A DNA stretch of 54,923 nucleotides from Streptomyces sp. NRRL F-2580 (GTDB taxonomy: Bacteria; Actinomycetota; Actinomycetes; Streptomycetales; Streptomycetaceae), in the NCBI RefSeq assembly GCF_000720115.1, contig NZ_JOIR01000052.1:1-54923 (forward strand). The letters run 5' to 3'. Position numbers and translations under genes: made by a program. Positions 26,613-35,073 of the stretch are shown in pieces. Numbering within the stretch: position 1 is the first letter of the stretch; each line of letters starts with the position of its first letter. Under the pieces are notes generated by a model, which made no database searches, had not been told where the DNA came from, and was given only the letters and a program-made list of their open reading frames with translations.

Positions 26613-26748
26613 TTGCGGCTGCTGCGTGTCGGCGTAGAACTCCTCTCGCCTCTTCGACACCGTTCACACCGGAGGCACGGGGCCCGACTGCCGCCTGCCG
26701 CCTGCCGCCTGCCGCCGTCAGATGGCGGGCGGTTGCGGACGCGCACAC

Positions 26749-26767
26749 CATGACCGTGACGTCACAC
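26749..26767. promoter_or_regulatory. 19-bp motif shared with 29808-29826, copy 1
   Basis: CATGACCGTGACGTCACAC, containing the perfect palindrome GTGACGTCAC, lies 37 bases upstream of the SDR start at 26804. The same motif with one change precedes the SAP/Rho-N-like gene. It could be an operator or part of a common promoter. Confidence 0.5.
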
Positions 26768-26803
26768 CCCTGATCCGCCCGACAAGGGCACCGACGGAGA
26801 CTC

Positions 26804-27694
26804 ATGCCTCAGGAAGAGCCCCGGGCCCCCGACCCGGTGACACTCCACCCGCGCCCTCCCTTTCCCGACCAGGAGCAGGAGCATCCCGGCTCCACGGAGC
26901 GGATGGAGCCACGACCCGACCACGGCGAGGACTCCTACCAGGGTCACGACGTACTGCTCGACCGGGCGGCGGTCGTCACCGGCGGCGATTCCGGCATCGG
27001 CAGGGCCGTCTGCCTGGCGTTCGCCCGCGAAGGTGCGGACGTCGTCTTCACCCACCTCTCCGAAGAGGCGGACGAGGCGGCCGAGACGGCGCGCCTGATC
27101 CGCTCGGCGGGCCGCACGGCCGTACCGGTCGCGTGTGACATCCGTGACGAGGAGCAGTGCGCGGCCCTGATCGACCGGGCCGTGCACGAACTCGGGCGCA
27201 TCGACCTCCTCGTCAACAACGCCGCCTATCAGATGTCCCAGCCCGAGGGCATCGAGGCGATCACCACGGAGCAGTTCGACCGGGTGATGAAGACCAACCT
27301 GTACGGGATGTTCTGGCTGACCCGTAAGGCCCTGGAACACATGCCGCGTGGCGGCTCGATCGTCAACACCACCTCCGTGCAGGGCTACCAGCCGAGCCCG
27401 CATCTCCTCGACTACGCGATGACGAAGTCGGCGATCATCTCCTTCACCCACGGACTGGCCCAGATGCTCGCCGAGCGCGGCATCCGTGTCAACGGAGTCG
27501 CACCCGGGCCCGTGTGGACGCCGCTGATCCCCGCGACGATGCCGGATGCTACGAAGTTCGGCGAGCAGTCACCCCTGGGCCGCCCCGCCCAGCCCGCCGA
27601 GATGGCGCCCGCCTACGTGTTCCTGGCTTCGCCCCAGGCGAGCTACATCACCGGAGAGATCGTCAACGCCACTGGCGGCACACCTCTGCCCTGA
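26804..27694 (+). CDS. SDR-family oxidoreductase (general-stress type), copy 1
   Basis: A 296-residue classical SDR with the extended N-terminus (PFPDQEQEHPGSTERMEPRPDHGEDSY) typical of the YhdF/YghA-like stress dehydrogenases. Motifs: TGGDSGIGRA near 60, NNAAYQMSQ near 136, catalytic Ser in NTTSVQGYQPS near 188, and Y-x-x-x-K in LDYAMTKSAI near 204. It ends ITGEIVNATGGTPLP. GGAGA precedes ATG 26804. The paralog at 50268-51161 is close to identical through the catalytic domain. Substrate unknown. Confidence 0.93.
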   Translation: MPQEEPRAPDPVTLHPRPPFPDQEQEHPGSTERMEPRPDHGEDSYQGHDVLLDRAAVVTGGDSGIGRAVCLAFAREGADVVFTHLSEEADEAAETARLIRSAGRTAVPVACDIRDEEQCAALIDRAVHELGRIDLLVNNAAYQMSQPEGIEAITTEQFDRVMKTNLYGMFWLTRKALEHMPRGGSIVNTTSVQGYQPSPHLLDYAMTKSAIISFTHGLAQMLAERGIRVNGVAPGPVWTPLIPATMPDATKFGEQSPLGRPAQPAEMAPAYVFLASPQASYITGEIVNATGGTPLP

Positions 27695-27951
27695 CCCCGG
27701 CCGCCAGCAGCGCACCATGCGCGCTCCGTTGCTCCATCAGGACGCAGAGGGTGTACGCGGCGCCAGGGGGTGGCCGGCGGAGTCGACGAAGCGGAATCCG
27801 CTCCCGGCGCGCTGGCGGGTACAGGCCGGTCGATCCGCCAGGATGCGCCTGCTGAGCAGTCACCCGCAGACCGAGGGCTTCACGGCCCGGCGCAAGCGCG
27901 TAATCGGCCGCCCGCTGGACAGAAGCGGGCACGAGGCTGCGAGGAGGCGAC

Positions 27952-29157
27952 ATGGGCGACGTGCGCGATCCATCCGATGAGCTCTACGCGCGACTGCGGC
28001 GGGAGTGCGGCCGCCGGGCGGACGATCTGTGGGCCGTCAGCCGCGCCCTGCACGCGGATCCCGAGCTCGCCTACGAGGAGCACCGTGCGGCCCGGCTGCT
28101 CACCGACGAACTCCGGCAGGCGGGGTTCGCCGTCGAGCCGGGGACCGCCGGACTCGACACGGCTTTCGTGGCCCGCGCAGGAAGCGGGCGGGGGCGGTGC
28201 GTGGCACTGCTGTTGGAGTATGACGCGCTGCCGGAGCTGGGACACGCGTGCGGGCACAACCTGATCGCCGCGGCGGGGCTGGGGGCCGCACTGGCGTTGC
28301 GCAGCGCCCTGGAAGAGGAATTCGAGGGCACGGTGCTCGCCGTGGGGACACCGGCGGAGGAACGGGGCGGGGGGAAGGTCGCTCTGGCCGAAGCGGGGGT
28401 GTTCGACGGTGTGGACGCTGCGTTGATGTTCCATCCCGGCGTGCACGACTGGTCATGGGCGCCGCTGACCGCGCAGACGCAGGTGCGCGTGGGCTTTCAC
28501 GGCCGGGCAGCGCATCCGACGGGCGATCCCACCCGCGGGATCGATGCCCTGGCCGCCCTCATCCAGCTGTTCAACACGGCCGCCGTGATGAGCGGGCGGT
28601 TGCCGTCCGGCTCACACGTGCAGGGGATCGTCACCGACGGAGGCAAAGCGACCAACATCGTGCCGGCCTTCGCCGAAGGCCTGTTCGGCCTGCGTGCGGC
28701 CACGAGCGCCGCCCTCGACGGGCTGGTGGCCGAAGTCGGCGTCTGGGCCGCAGGGGTGGCGGCCGCTACCGGCACCACGGTGGAGGTGACCCGCCTGGGC
28801 AAGGGCTACGCCCATTTCCGGGACAACGACGTCCTCTCGGACCGGTTCGGCCTGCACCTCGCACGCTCGGGCATCCGACTCACGCAGCCCGTCGGCGGGG
28901 TGTTCCTGGGCTCGTCCGACATCGGCGACGTCAGCAGTCGGGTCCCCGCCATCCATCCGTTCGTCGCGATCCTGGGCGACGAGGCCTCGGACCACACCCC
29001 GGCCTTCGCTCGGGCCGCGGCCTCGGAACGGGGCCGCGAGGTGATGCTGGCGGCCGCCGAAGCCCTGGCCTGCACAGCGGCCGACGTCCTCACCGACGCC
29101 GGAATCAGCGCCCGGGCCTGGGCCCGCCAGCGGGAAAAGGCGGCGGCGGGCCTCTGA
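27952..29157 (+). CDS. M20-family metallopeptidase/amidohydrolase
   Basis: A 401-residue enzyme of the M20D/aminobenzoyl-glutamate-hydrolase-like group. The metal ligands are in LEYDALPELGHACGHN near 86-101 and TPAEERGGGK near 132; a His in GFHGRAAHPTGDPTRG near 184-199 belongs to the dimerisation/catalytic loop. The last ligand region is EASDHTPAF near 345. ATG 27952 follows GAGGAGG. It probably removes an acyl or aminoacyl group from an amide substrate in the cytosol. Confidence 0.9.
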   Translation: MGDVRDPSDELYARLRRECGRRADDLWAVSRALHADPELAYEEHRAARLLTDELRQAGFAVEPGTAGLDTAFVARAGSGRGRCVALLLEYDALPELGHACGHNLIAAAGLGAALALRSALEEEFEGTVLAVGTPAEERGGGKVALAEAGVFDGVDAALMFHPGVHDWSWAPLTAQTQVRVGFHGRAAHPTGDPTRGIDALAALIQLFNTAAVMSGRLPSGSHVQGIVTDGGKATNIVPAFAEGLFGLRAATSAALDGLVAEVGVWAAGVAAATGTTVEVTRLGKGYAHFRDNDVLSDRFGLHLARSGIRLTQPVGGVFLGSSDIGDVSSRVPAIHPFVAILGDEASDHTPAFARAAASERGREVMLAAAEALACTAADVLTDAGISARAWARQREKAAAGL

Positions 29158-29261
29158 TCCCCAAGACGGGACTCCTCGTGCCGTTCCCGGCTGCCCGTAC
29201 GAGGACGTCGGCGCTCCGGGGCGGGGCGGGGGCCGCCCCCTCCCCGCAGGGGGCCCACCGC

Positions 29262-29576
29262 TCACGGCACCCCCTCCGTACTCCGGTCGGACCGGGGCCA
29301 TACGTAGGGCAGGTCGTCCGGTACGCCCGGGAAGCGCTCCCGGCAGAAGGCCGGGTCCTTGCACGCCCAGGGCGGACTGATGGCTTCGATGGACGTCCGG
29401 TGCGCCCAGCCACGGCGACAGGTCCCCATCGGGGGTCAACTGTCTCTGCGTCCGCGGGGCTCCCCCGGCCGCCACGCCCCGAAGTCCTGGACGCAGGGTG
29501 ACGGCGCGCCCCTCGGCGGTCCACACCCCGCAGACCTCCAACCCGTACCGAACGGTTGCCTCCTCATAGCCGGCTC
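29262..29576 (-). pseudogene. MSMEG_6728-type pyrimidine-dimer DNA glycosylase-like remnant
   Basis: Reverse-strand frames give YEEATVRYGLEVCGVWTAEG, then LSPWLGAPDVHRSHQSAL, and after a frameshift near 29380 KDPAFCRERFPGVPDDLPYVW to a stop at 29264. This order and the HRSHQSAL...KDP...FPGVPDDLPYVWP block match the C-terminal two thirds of the MSMEG_6728 family. The N-terminal third is missing and the frame is broken, so it is dead. Confidence 0.75.
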
Positions 29577-29846
29577 ACATCGATACGTCGGTGCAACCGG
29601 TACCCCTCTGCCGCCACCCACTGCCCTGCGGGCACAGTGCGAGCTTGGCAGAGGCCTCGGAGTTCGGAGTAACGCGCCCGCGCACATTCCATCGGACGAT
29701 CGGACCCTGGTCTCCCCGTCTGCCGCAACGAACGTCACGGCCCGACCTCGCGACGAGAGCTCCTGGTTCGAATTGCGCGAGATGCGGCGTGATCCGGGGA
29801 GGCGCAGCATGACCGTGACATCACACTGTCGAGGAAGGGTTCCGTC
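29577..29846. other. Intergenic leader of the SAP/Rho-N-like gene
   Basis: No coding frame is supported. The 19-base motif at 29808-29826 (CATGACCGTGACATCACAC) is shared with the region upstream of the SDR at 26804, differing by one base. The gene's ribosome site GAGGAAGG follows at once. Confidence 0.45.
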
Positions 29847-30176
29847 ATGCCCCGAGGTTCCAGCCCCAAGCGCGAGCGTCAGTACGAACACATCAAGGAG
29901 TCGGGCGAGAAGCGCGGTATGTCGGAGGGCCGTGCGAAGGAGATGGCCTCCCGCACGGTGAACAAGGAACGCGCCCGTTCCGGGGAGAGCGAAACGGCGA
30001 GCCGCAGCTCCACCCAGGGCAAGTCCGCCTCGCAACGCGGCGGCGAGAAGTCCCGTGGCGGCGGCGGTTCGTCCGAACGTACCAAGGACGACCTCTACCA
30101 GGAAGCGAAGAAGCGCGGCATCGAAGGCCGCTCCACGATGACCAAGCAGCAGCTCAAGAACGCCCTCGGCCACTGA
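29847..30176 (+). CDS. Basic SAP/Rho-N-like protein (plasmid-stabilisation-protein type)
   Basis: A 109-residue, very basic and Ser-rich protein. The N-terminal part (RERQYEHIKESGEKRGMSEGRAKEMASRTVNK) is the conserved helical block of actinobacterial proteins often called plasmid stabilisation protein; a Ser/Gly linker follows; the C-terminus (TKDDLYQEAKKRGIEGRSTMTKQQLKNAL) is a small helix-extension-helix like SAP or Rho N-terminal domains, which bind nucleic acid. A role in DNA or RNA binding under stress is inference. Confidence 0.85.
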   Translation: MPRGSSPKRERQYEHIKESGEKRGMSEGRAKEMASRTVNKERARSGESETASRSSTQGKSASQRGGEKSRGGGGSSERTKDDLYQEAKKRGIEGRSTMTKQQLKNALGH

Positions 30177-30201
30177 GGGTCATGCCGGGTGCGCGCGTTT
30201 C

Positions 30202-30450
30202 ATGCCCTCCTCCAAGAAGGCCAACGCCGCCCCGTGGAACGACAGCGCGCTCGCACTCCTGGTGCACGGCTACGCATGGCTGCCCCACCGGATGCGCCGC
30301 AGCCGTGACGGCACGGTGCGGACCCGCCTGTTGGGACGGCCCACGATCGCCCTGCGCGGCCCTGACGCGGTCGCCTTCTCCTACGACGGCCCTGCCCGAC
30401 CCGGTCCTGGACCCTCTTCGGGCAGGGCGCCGAAGTCGCCGCGCTGGGCT
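30202..30450 (+). pseudogene. Cytochrome P450 (CYP152-like) N-terminal remnant
   Basis: NDSALALLVHGYAWLPHRMRR then TVRTRLLGRPTIALRGPDAV and AFSYD match the start of fatty-acid peroxygenase-type P450s. Small frameshifts follow (LPDPVLDPL, then LFGQGAEVAALG in other frames), and the gene ends where the IS481 sequence begins. No heme-binding Cys region is present. Confidence 0.65.
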
Positions 30451-31213
30451 AGTTGTGGTGTCTCAATGAGGTTGGTTCCACGAAGTCTTCGATCATGAGT
30501 TGCCGCGGAGAGTCGTCGATGGGTTCGAGTGACGTACCGAAGACGACGCGGTAGTCGCTGCCGGGGGTCCCGCTGATTGGTGGTCTTCCGCCGATGCCGC
30601 CGTGTACCCGGAAATGGGAGTGGTCGTCGAGCGCGGAGTGCAGGTACGTGTATCCGATCTTCCCGTTGCCGGGGCCTGCGCGTTTGGAGGCGCGGGCGGC
30701 GGCGGTGCCGATACCGTGCATTCGCCATCCTCCGCCTTCGGGGATGCGTCCGAGCTTCTTGATGTCGACGTGGACCAGGTCGCCGGGCTGGCCGTACTCG
30801 TAGCGGATGACCTGTCGAAGCTGCTCGCCGCTGGGCGGGTCGAGGTCGCGCAGCCGGTTGAGTCCGCGGCGGACCAGGACGCGGTGCACGGTGGCCGGCG
30901 CGCGCGTGATGCCGGGGAGCCGTTCCAGGTCGGCGGCCAGACGGGCGGGCCCGTGCTTGGTCTGCCGCCGCAGGGTCTCGAGCATGTCGGCGATGTCCGC
31001 CGCGGTCCGGGCCGGGCTGTCGGAGGGACGGGAGGAGCGGTCGAAGAGTCCGTCTTCGCCCTGCTCGCGCCAGCGTGCGTACCACTTGGCCAGGCAGCGC
31101 CGGGAGATCCCCGCTTCCGCCGCCACGTGGGCGATCGGACGTCCGGTGTCCACCCGTTCGCACAGTCGGCGGCGCCCCTCCGGCGTCAGCGGGGCGTTGG
31201 GATGCCCAGCCAT
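30449..31213 (-). mobile_element. IS481-family transposase, internally deleted
   Basis: The 254-residue frame begins like intact IS481 transposases (NAPLTPEGRRRLCERVDTGR, helix-turn-helix AHVAAEAGISRRCLAKWYARW) and reaches the first catalytic Asp in LVHVDIKKLGRIPEGG and YLHSALDDHS. It then jumps to RVHGGIGGRPPIS, which corresponds to the far C-terminus (R-P-H-x-x-x-G-G-x-P-P). The middle of the DDE domain is lost, so it cannot transpose by itself. The stop lies in the terminal sequence GTTGTGGTGTCTCAATGAGG; no matching left end is seen, because the MFS gene stop is one base upstream of the transposase ATG. Confidence 0.85.
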
Positions 31214-31214
31214 A

Positions 31215-32405
31215 TCAGCCCGCCCAAGTGCTGAGGGCGATGCCCAGAGCGGCGCAGGCGCAGGTCAACCACCAGGTGGAGTGCCAGCCGCCGGTGCCGG
31301 CGGCCAGCCACGCGGCGATAGTGGGGCCGATGAAGCTGCCGGTGTTGAAAAGCTGCTGGAACAGGCCCATGGTGGCGGGCGCGGAGCCGCCCTTCGGCGT
31401 CAGTTCTGCGACCTTGCGCAGCAAGGTGGCTGGTATCGCGCCGCCGGTCAGGGAGAAGGCCGCGACGCACAGGAATTGCCCGGTAGTGCCAGCGGGCAGC
31501 GTGTGCCAATCGGGGGCGAAGGCCAGCAGCGACGTGATGGCCATCAGGGCGAAGGCGGGGATGAGGAGGGCGCGGGCGGGCAGGCCGCGTTTTAGGAGTG
31601 CCGCGGTGGTGACCGAGCCGATGGCGTTCACCGCGCCCACCACGGCACTGAGGACGCCTGGCCAAACGCCCGTCATCCCGCTGTCCCGGTAGATGGTGGG
31701 CAGGAACCCGACCACGGCCATCCACTGGAGCGTGTAGCAGGCGAAGACGAGGCCGGCCGTCCATGGACCGGGAGAACGGACGGTGCGTCCGATCCGGGTG
31801 AGGGCCGCCACCGCGCCGCGCGCACCACCGGCCTGGTCACGGGGAACGCGGGCCAGGACCCAGGGCAGCGGCGCCAGCGCGAGCACGGCCATGGCCCACC
31901 ACCACACCCGCCACGGCACCACCTGCAAGACCAGTGCGCCGGCGATGAGCCCGGTGAAGGTGGCGATGCCCTGGAAAGCACCCCAGAAGCCGATAGCCGT
32001 GGTGAGACGCCCGGGTGGCGTGCTGCGGCGGATCAGCCCCGGGCCGGTCACCGCCACCAGGATGAAACCGGCACCCTCGACCGCTCGGGAGGCCAGCAGA
32101 GGGGCCGCCGACCAGGCGAAGCAGCCGCCTGCCGATCCGAGGAACAACAGGACCAGCCCCCCGCTCAGGCAACGCCGCTCGCCGATCAGTTCGGCCAGGA
32201 GCGACACGGCAAGTCCGCCGAGCATCCCGGCCAGTTGGATGACCCCCAACAGGGTCCCGGCCTGGACCAGAGTCAGTGACAGGTCGTGCCGCAGGGCCGG
32301 GAGCGCGGGCGGCAGTTTCCACACCTGCAGCCCGGCAGCCACCCCCGCGGACACGATGGCGATCCAGGAGCTACAGGTGCCGGTGGGGCGCGTCTTCAAG
32401 GCCAC
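31215..32405 (-). CDS. MFS transporter
   Basis: A 396-residue major facilitator with about 12 membrane segments and a short central loop (ARVPRDQAGGARGAVAALTRIGR). The motif-A-like loop reads SLLAELIGERRCLSGG near 69-84. It resembles the CynX/NimT-type permeases that export small organic compounds. GTG 32405 is the start. The C-terminus ends abruptly at LSTWAG against the IS481 sequence and may have been trimmed by that insertion. Divergent from an AsnC-type regulator 129 bases away, its likely controller. Confidence 0.88.
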   Translation of the reverse strand: MALKTRPTGTCSSWIAIVSAGVAAGLQVWKLPPALPALRHDLSLTLVQAGTLLGVIQLAGMLGGLAVSLLAELIGERRCLSGGLVLLFLGSAGGCFAWSAAPLLASRAVEGAGFILVAVTGPGLIRRSTPPGRLTTAIGFWGAFQGIATFTGLIAGALVLQVVPWRVWWWAMAVLALAPLPWVLARVPRDQAGGARGAVAALTRIGRTVRSPGPWTAGLVFACYTLQWMAVVGFLPTIYRDSGMTGVWPGVLSAVVGAVNAIGSVTTAALLKRGLPARALLIPAFALMAITSLLAFAPDWHTLPAGTTGQFLCVAAFSLTGGAIPATLLRKVAELTPKGGSAPATMGLFQQLFNTGSFIGPTIAAWLAAGTGGWHSTWWLTCACAALGIALSTWAG

Positions 32406-32534
32406 GGGGGCGGTCCTTCATCGGGGCAGGGGCACGGAACGTCCCACCACCTTGACCACACGCCAGGGCATCCGCGCAATACATCCATTGCCTAGTGCGA
32501 CAGATGCTCAATAGAGTGTGATCTAGATGTCAGA

Positions 32535-33014
32535 ATGCGCATCATGACACTCATGGACCCCTTGGACGCCCGGATCGCCCTGGCCCTGGACGACGACCCG
32601 GACGCCACGATCCTCGCCCTGGCCCAGACCCTGGGCGTGGCCCGGAACACCGTTCACGCCCGGCTACGCCGGATGGCCGCCGACGGCACGCTCAAGCCCT
32701 TCAGCCGACGAGTCGACCCCGCCACCCTCGGATACGGTCTGGTGGCATTCATGTCGCTCGCGGTAAGCCAGGCCGAGCCTGACAGCGTCCACGAGGGACT
32801 GCTCGCCCTCCCCGAAGTCATCGAGGTCCACTACACCACCGGTGACGCCGACCTCCTCGCGCACGTCGTGGCCAAAGACACCGCCGACCTCCACCGCATC
32901 ACCAAAGCGATCCTCGCCATCGACGGCGTCGACCGGACCAGCACCGCCATCTCACTGGCAGAAGTCATCCCCTACCGACCCCGGTCCCTCCTGCGACGCC
33001 TCGCGAACGGCTGA
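32535..33014 (+). CDS. Lrp/AsnC-family transcriptional regulator
   Basis: A 159-residue regulator: N-terminal helix-turn-helix (ATILALAQTLGVARNTVHARLRRM near 23-46) and C-terminal RAM ligand domain (VIEVHYTTGDADLLAHVVAKD near 95-115). A short N-terminal MTLMDPLDARIALAL replaces the usual linker. ATG 32535, with an in-frame ATG four codons later. It is divergent from the MFS gene. The shared 129-base gap is AT-richer than the surroundings and contains the related runs CAGATGCTCAATAGAG and TAGATGTCAGAATG, possible half-sites. Confidence 0.9.
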   Translation: MRIMTLMDPLDARIALALDDDPDATILALAQTLGVARNTVHARLRRMAADGTLKPFSRRVDPATLGYGLVAFMSLAVSQAEPDSVHEGLLALPEVIEVHYTTGDADLLAHVVAKDTADLHRITKAILAIDGVDRTSTAISLAEVIPYRPRSLLRRLANG

Positions 33015-33529
33015 TCCCACCGGCGGCGGAGCCGCTCGTGCCGCGCGATCCCACCACGGCATCAGCCCGACTGCCCCTGGAACCGACCTCATGAGATGGC
33101 ACAGCTAGTACGTCAGTCGGCGGTGGCGCGAAGCGATGGCCGATCGGCAGCAGGACCGCGTGGTGCTCTTCGACGGGGCCGCCGAGGTCCTCGCACTTGC
33201 CGTCCGCGACTGAGCGGGCGTGCCACTCTCCGACGCGGCGGCCGCAGATCTGGCCCGCAACTGCACGTCCATGGTCGACGGTTTCGCCACCCCCGCCCCC
33301 GCCACCTGCGCGCCCGCCAGGCACGGCGCCGCCAGGACCACGTGGCATCTGCCTCCGGGGTCGTGCGCACATTGCTGATCAGGCCGGCGAGGGCAGATGC
33401 GCCTGCGCCTGCGGGGGGGCACAGAGGTGTTGACCGGACTACCGAGCACCTCGCCGGGCCACGGCGCATCCCCCGGTCGGTCTAGTCGGTAGATGTTGCG
33501 CATCCGAACGAGCGAGGATCGCAGCAAAG
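33015..33529. other. 515-base region without a supported gene
   Basis: Open frames on both strands lack consistent codon bias. The reverse strand near 33110-33190 has a protein-like run (VEEHHAVLLPIGHRFAPPPTD) that could be a scrap of a regulator, but it cannot be named. This is probably decayed sequence next to the recombinase remnant. Confidence 0.4.
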
Positions 33530-34385
33530 TTGGACGAGTTCTCGCGCGATATCCGAATGGCCACCATCATCAAGCGCCTTCGCGACGCCAACGGCGGCAA
33601 GATCCCGCTCGTTGCCCGCTACGACTCCCACGAGCGCGTTACCGGCCCGCTGCTGCCCCACCTCTTCCAGCGGCGGCCCTACTGGCAGCCGCAGGGTATG
33701 AGCGAGGCCGCCGTCAAGCACAGGCTCGATCGAACGCTGGAAGCAACCGGCCTGCGCGACCAGGCAGGACAGCCAGCCGCTGACCTACACCCCGCACGAC
33801 TTCCGCAGGATGTTCGCCACCGAGGCCGTGACCGGCGGGCTGCCCGTCCACATCGCCGCCCGCATCCTCGGACACAAGACGCTGACCACGACTCAGGCAT
33901 ACCTTGCGGTCTTCCAGGACGACCTGGTGCGGACCTACCGCGGCTTCCTCGACCGGCGCCGGGCTGACCGGCCGCAGGACGAGTACCGCGAGCCCACCGA
34001 GCAGGAGTGGCACGACTTCCGGCAGCACTTCGAGCTCCGCAAGGTGTCACTGGGCACCTGCGGGCGGCCCTACGGAACCCCGTGCAAGCACGAGCACGCC
34101 TGCATCCGATGCCCCGTCTTCCAGATGGATCCCCACCAGCGGCCCCGCCTCCCGCAGATCGTCCAGAACCTCCGTGAGCGCATCCGCGAGGCCCGCGCCA
34201 ACGGCTGGCTTGGCGAGGTCGAAGGACTTCAAGTCGGCTTTGACGCCGCGATGGCCACGCTCAACAGCCTCAAACGGGCTCCGACCGATGGCCGGCCGCA
34301 GCTGATTGACCTTGGCATGCCGGTCTTCACCGACCACGCACCACTGCTTCAGCCAGGATCGGGAGAGCCCGGATACCGGCCCTGA
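33530..34385 (+). pseudogene. Tyrosine recombinase/integrase, truncated and frameshifted
   Basis: The first frame (MATIIKRLRDANGGKIPLVARYD, then LPHLFQRRP) is continued after a shift near 33775 by YTPHDFRRMFATEAVTGGLP, ILGHKTLTTTQAYLAVF and FLDRRRADRPQDEYREPT. The H-x-x-R, L-G-H and Tyr positions of the catalytic domain are present. A C-x4-H-x-H-x-C-x2-C block (CKHEHACIRCP) and a helical tail follow, typical of large actinobacterial integrases. The N-terminal core-binding half is missing. Confidence 0.8.
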
Positions 34386-34390
34386 TCCTG

Positions 34391-35005
34391 TCAAGCGAGT
34401 TCGGCTTGGCGAAGACTGCGGAATACCTCCGCGGTCGCCCATCCGCGCAGCGTGGCGTGAATCGACGAGCGGAATGCGGCCTCGGCCGTGGTGGCGTCGA
34501 GGGCCCCGGCCAGTTCGAGAGTCACGAGCCCATGCAGGGTTGCCCAGATCGACAGGGCGATCGCCGTTGCGTCGCCGGCGAGGACGGACGCCGTCAAGGC
34601 GCGATCGATCGCCGCGAGGAGCGGACGGATCGGGTCACTGGCACCGACCTCCCCCGACGGGTCGAAGGACTGCACACCACCGAACAGCACCGTGTACAGG
34701 TGGCTGTATCCGCACCCCCAACGACGGTAGGCGAAGGCCAGCGCGTAGAGGTCGGCGAGAGGGTCCGCGGAGGTCTGCACCGCCGACACGTGCTGGAACA
34801 GGCCGGCGACGGCTCTGTCGCGCACCGCACCGATCAGCCCGTCCTTACCACCGAACAAGGAGTACACCGCCGTCGTCGACGCCTCGGCAGCAGCAGCCAC
34901 GGCGCGGACCGTCACCGACTCCTGCGGACGGGTGGCGAGCATCTCGGTCGCGCACTCCACAAGCCGCTCTTTGACGGCTTCGTCGTTCGTTCTCGGCCTA
35001 CCCAC
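34391..35005 (-). CDS. TetR-family transcriptional regulator
   Basis: A 204-residue regulator. The helix-turn-helix is VTVRAVAAAAEASTTAVYSLFGGKDGLIGAV near 31-61, and the C-terminal domain (GYSHLYTVLFGG, ALSIWATLHGLVTLELAG) is of the TetR_C_13/33-like type. It is divergent from the hydrolase gene at 35074, with tandem repeats resembling an operator in the 68-base gap. Confidence 0.92.
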   Translation of the reverse strand: MGRPRTNDEAVKERLVECATEMLATRPQESVTVRAVAAAAEASTTAVYSLFGGKDGLIGAVRDRAVAGLFQHVSAVQTSADPLADLYALAFAYRRWGCGYSHLYTVLFGGVQSFDPSGEVGASDPIRPLLAAIDRALTASVLAGDATAIALSIWATLHGLVTLELAGALDATTAEAAFRSSIHATLRGWATAEVFRSLRQAELA

Positions 35006-35035
35006 GGCCAGCAGCCTACCCCCTCTGATAACGTC

Positions 35036-35058
35036 GTTTTGAAACAGCGTTCTGAAAC
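35036..35058. promoter_or_regulatory. Tandem near-palindromic repeats, likely TetR operator
   Basis: GTTTTGAAAC and GTTCTGAAAC lie head to tail, separated by AGC. Each is a GTTT-NN-AAAC type half-palindrome. They fall between the TetR start (35005) and the hydrolase GTG (35074), ending 15 bases before that start and just before its GGAGG. Confidence 0.7.
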
Positions 35059-35073
35059 TGTCGGAGGTCCGCC

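Noticed and set aside
33136..33213. 25-codon plus frame starting MADRQQDRVVLF
   Set aside because: No ribosome site and no homology; too short to support.
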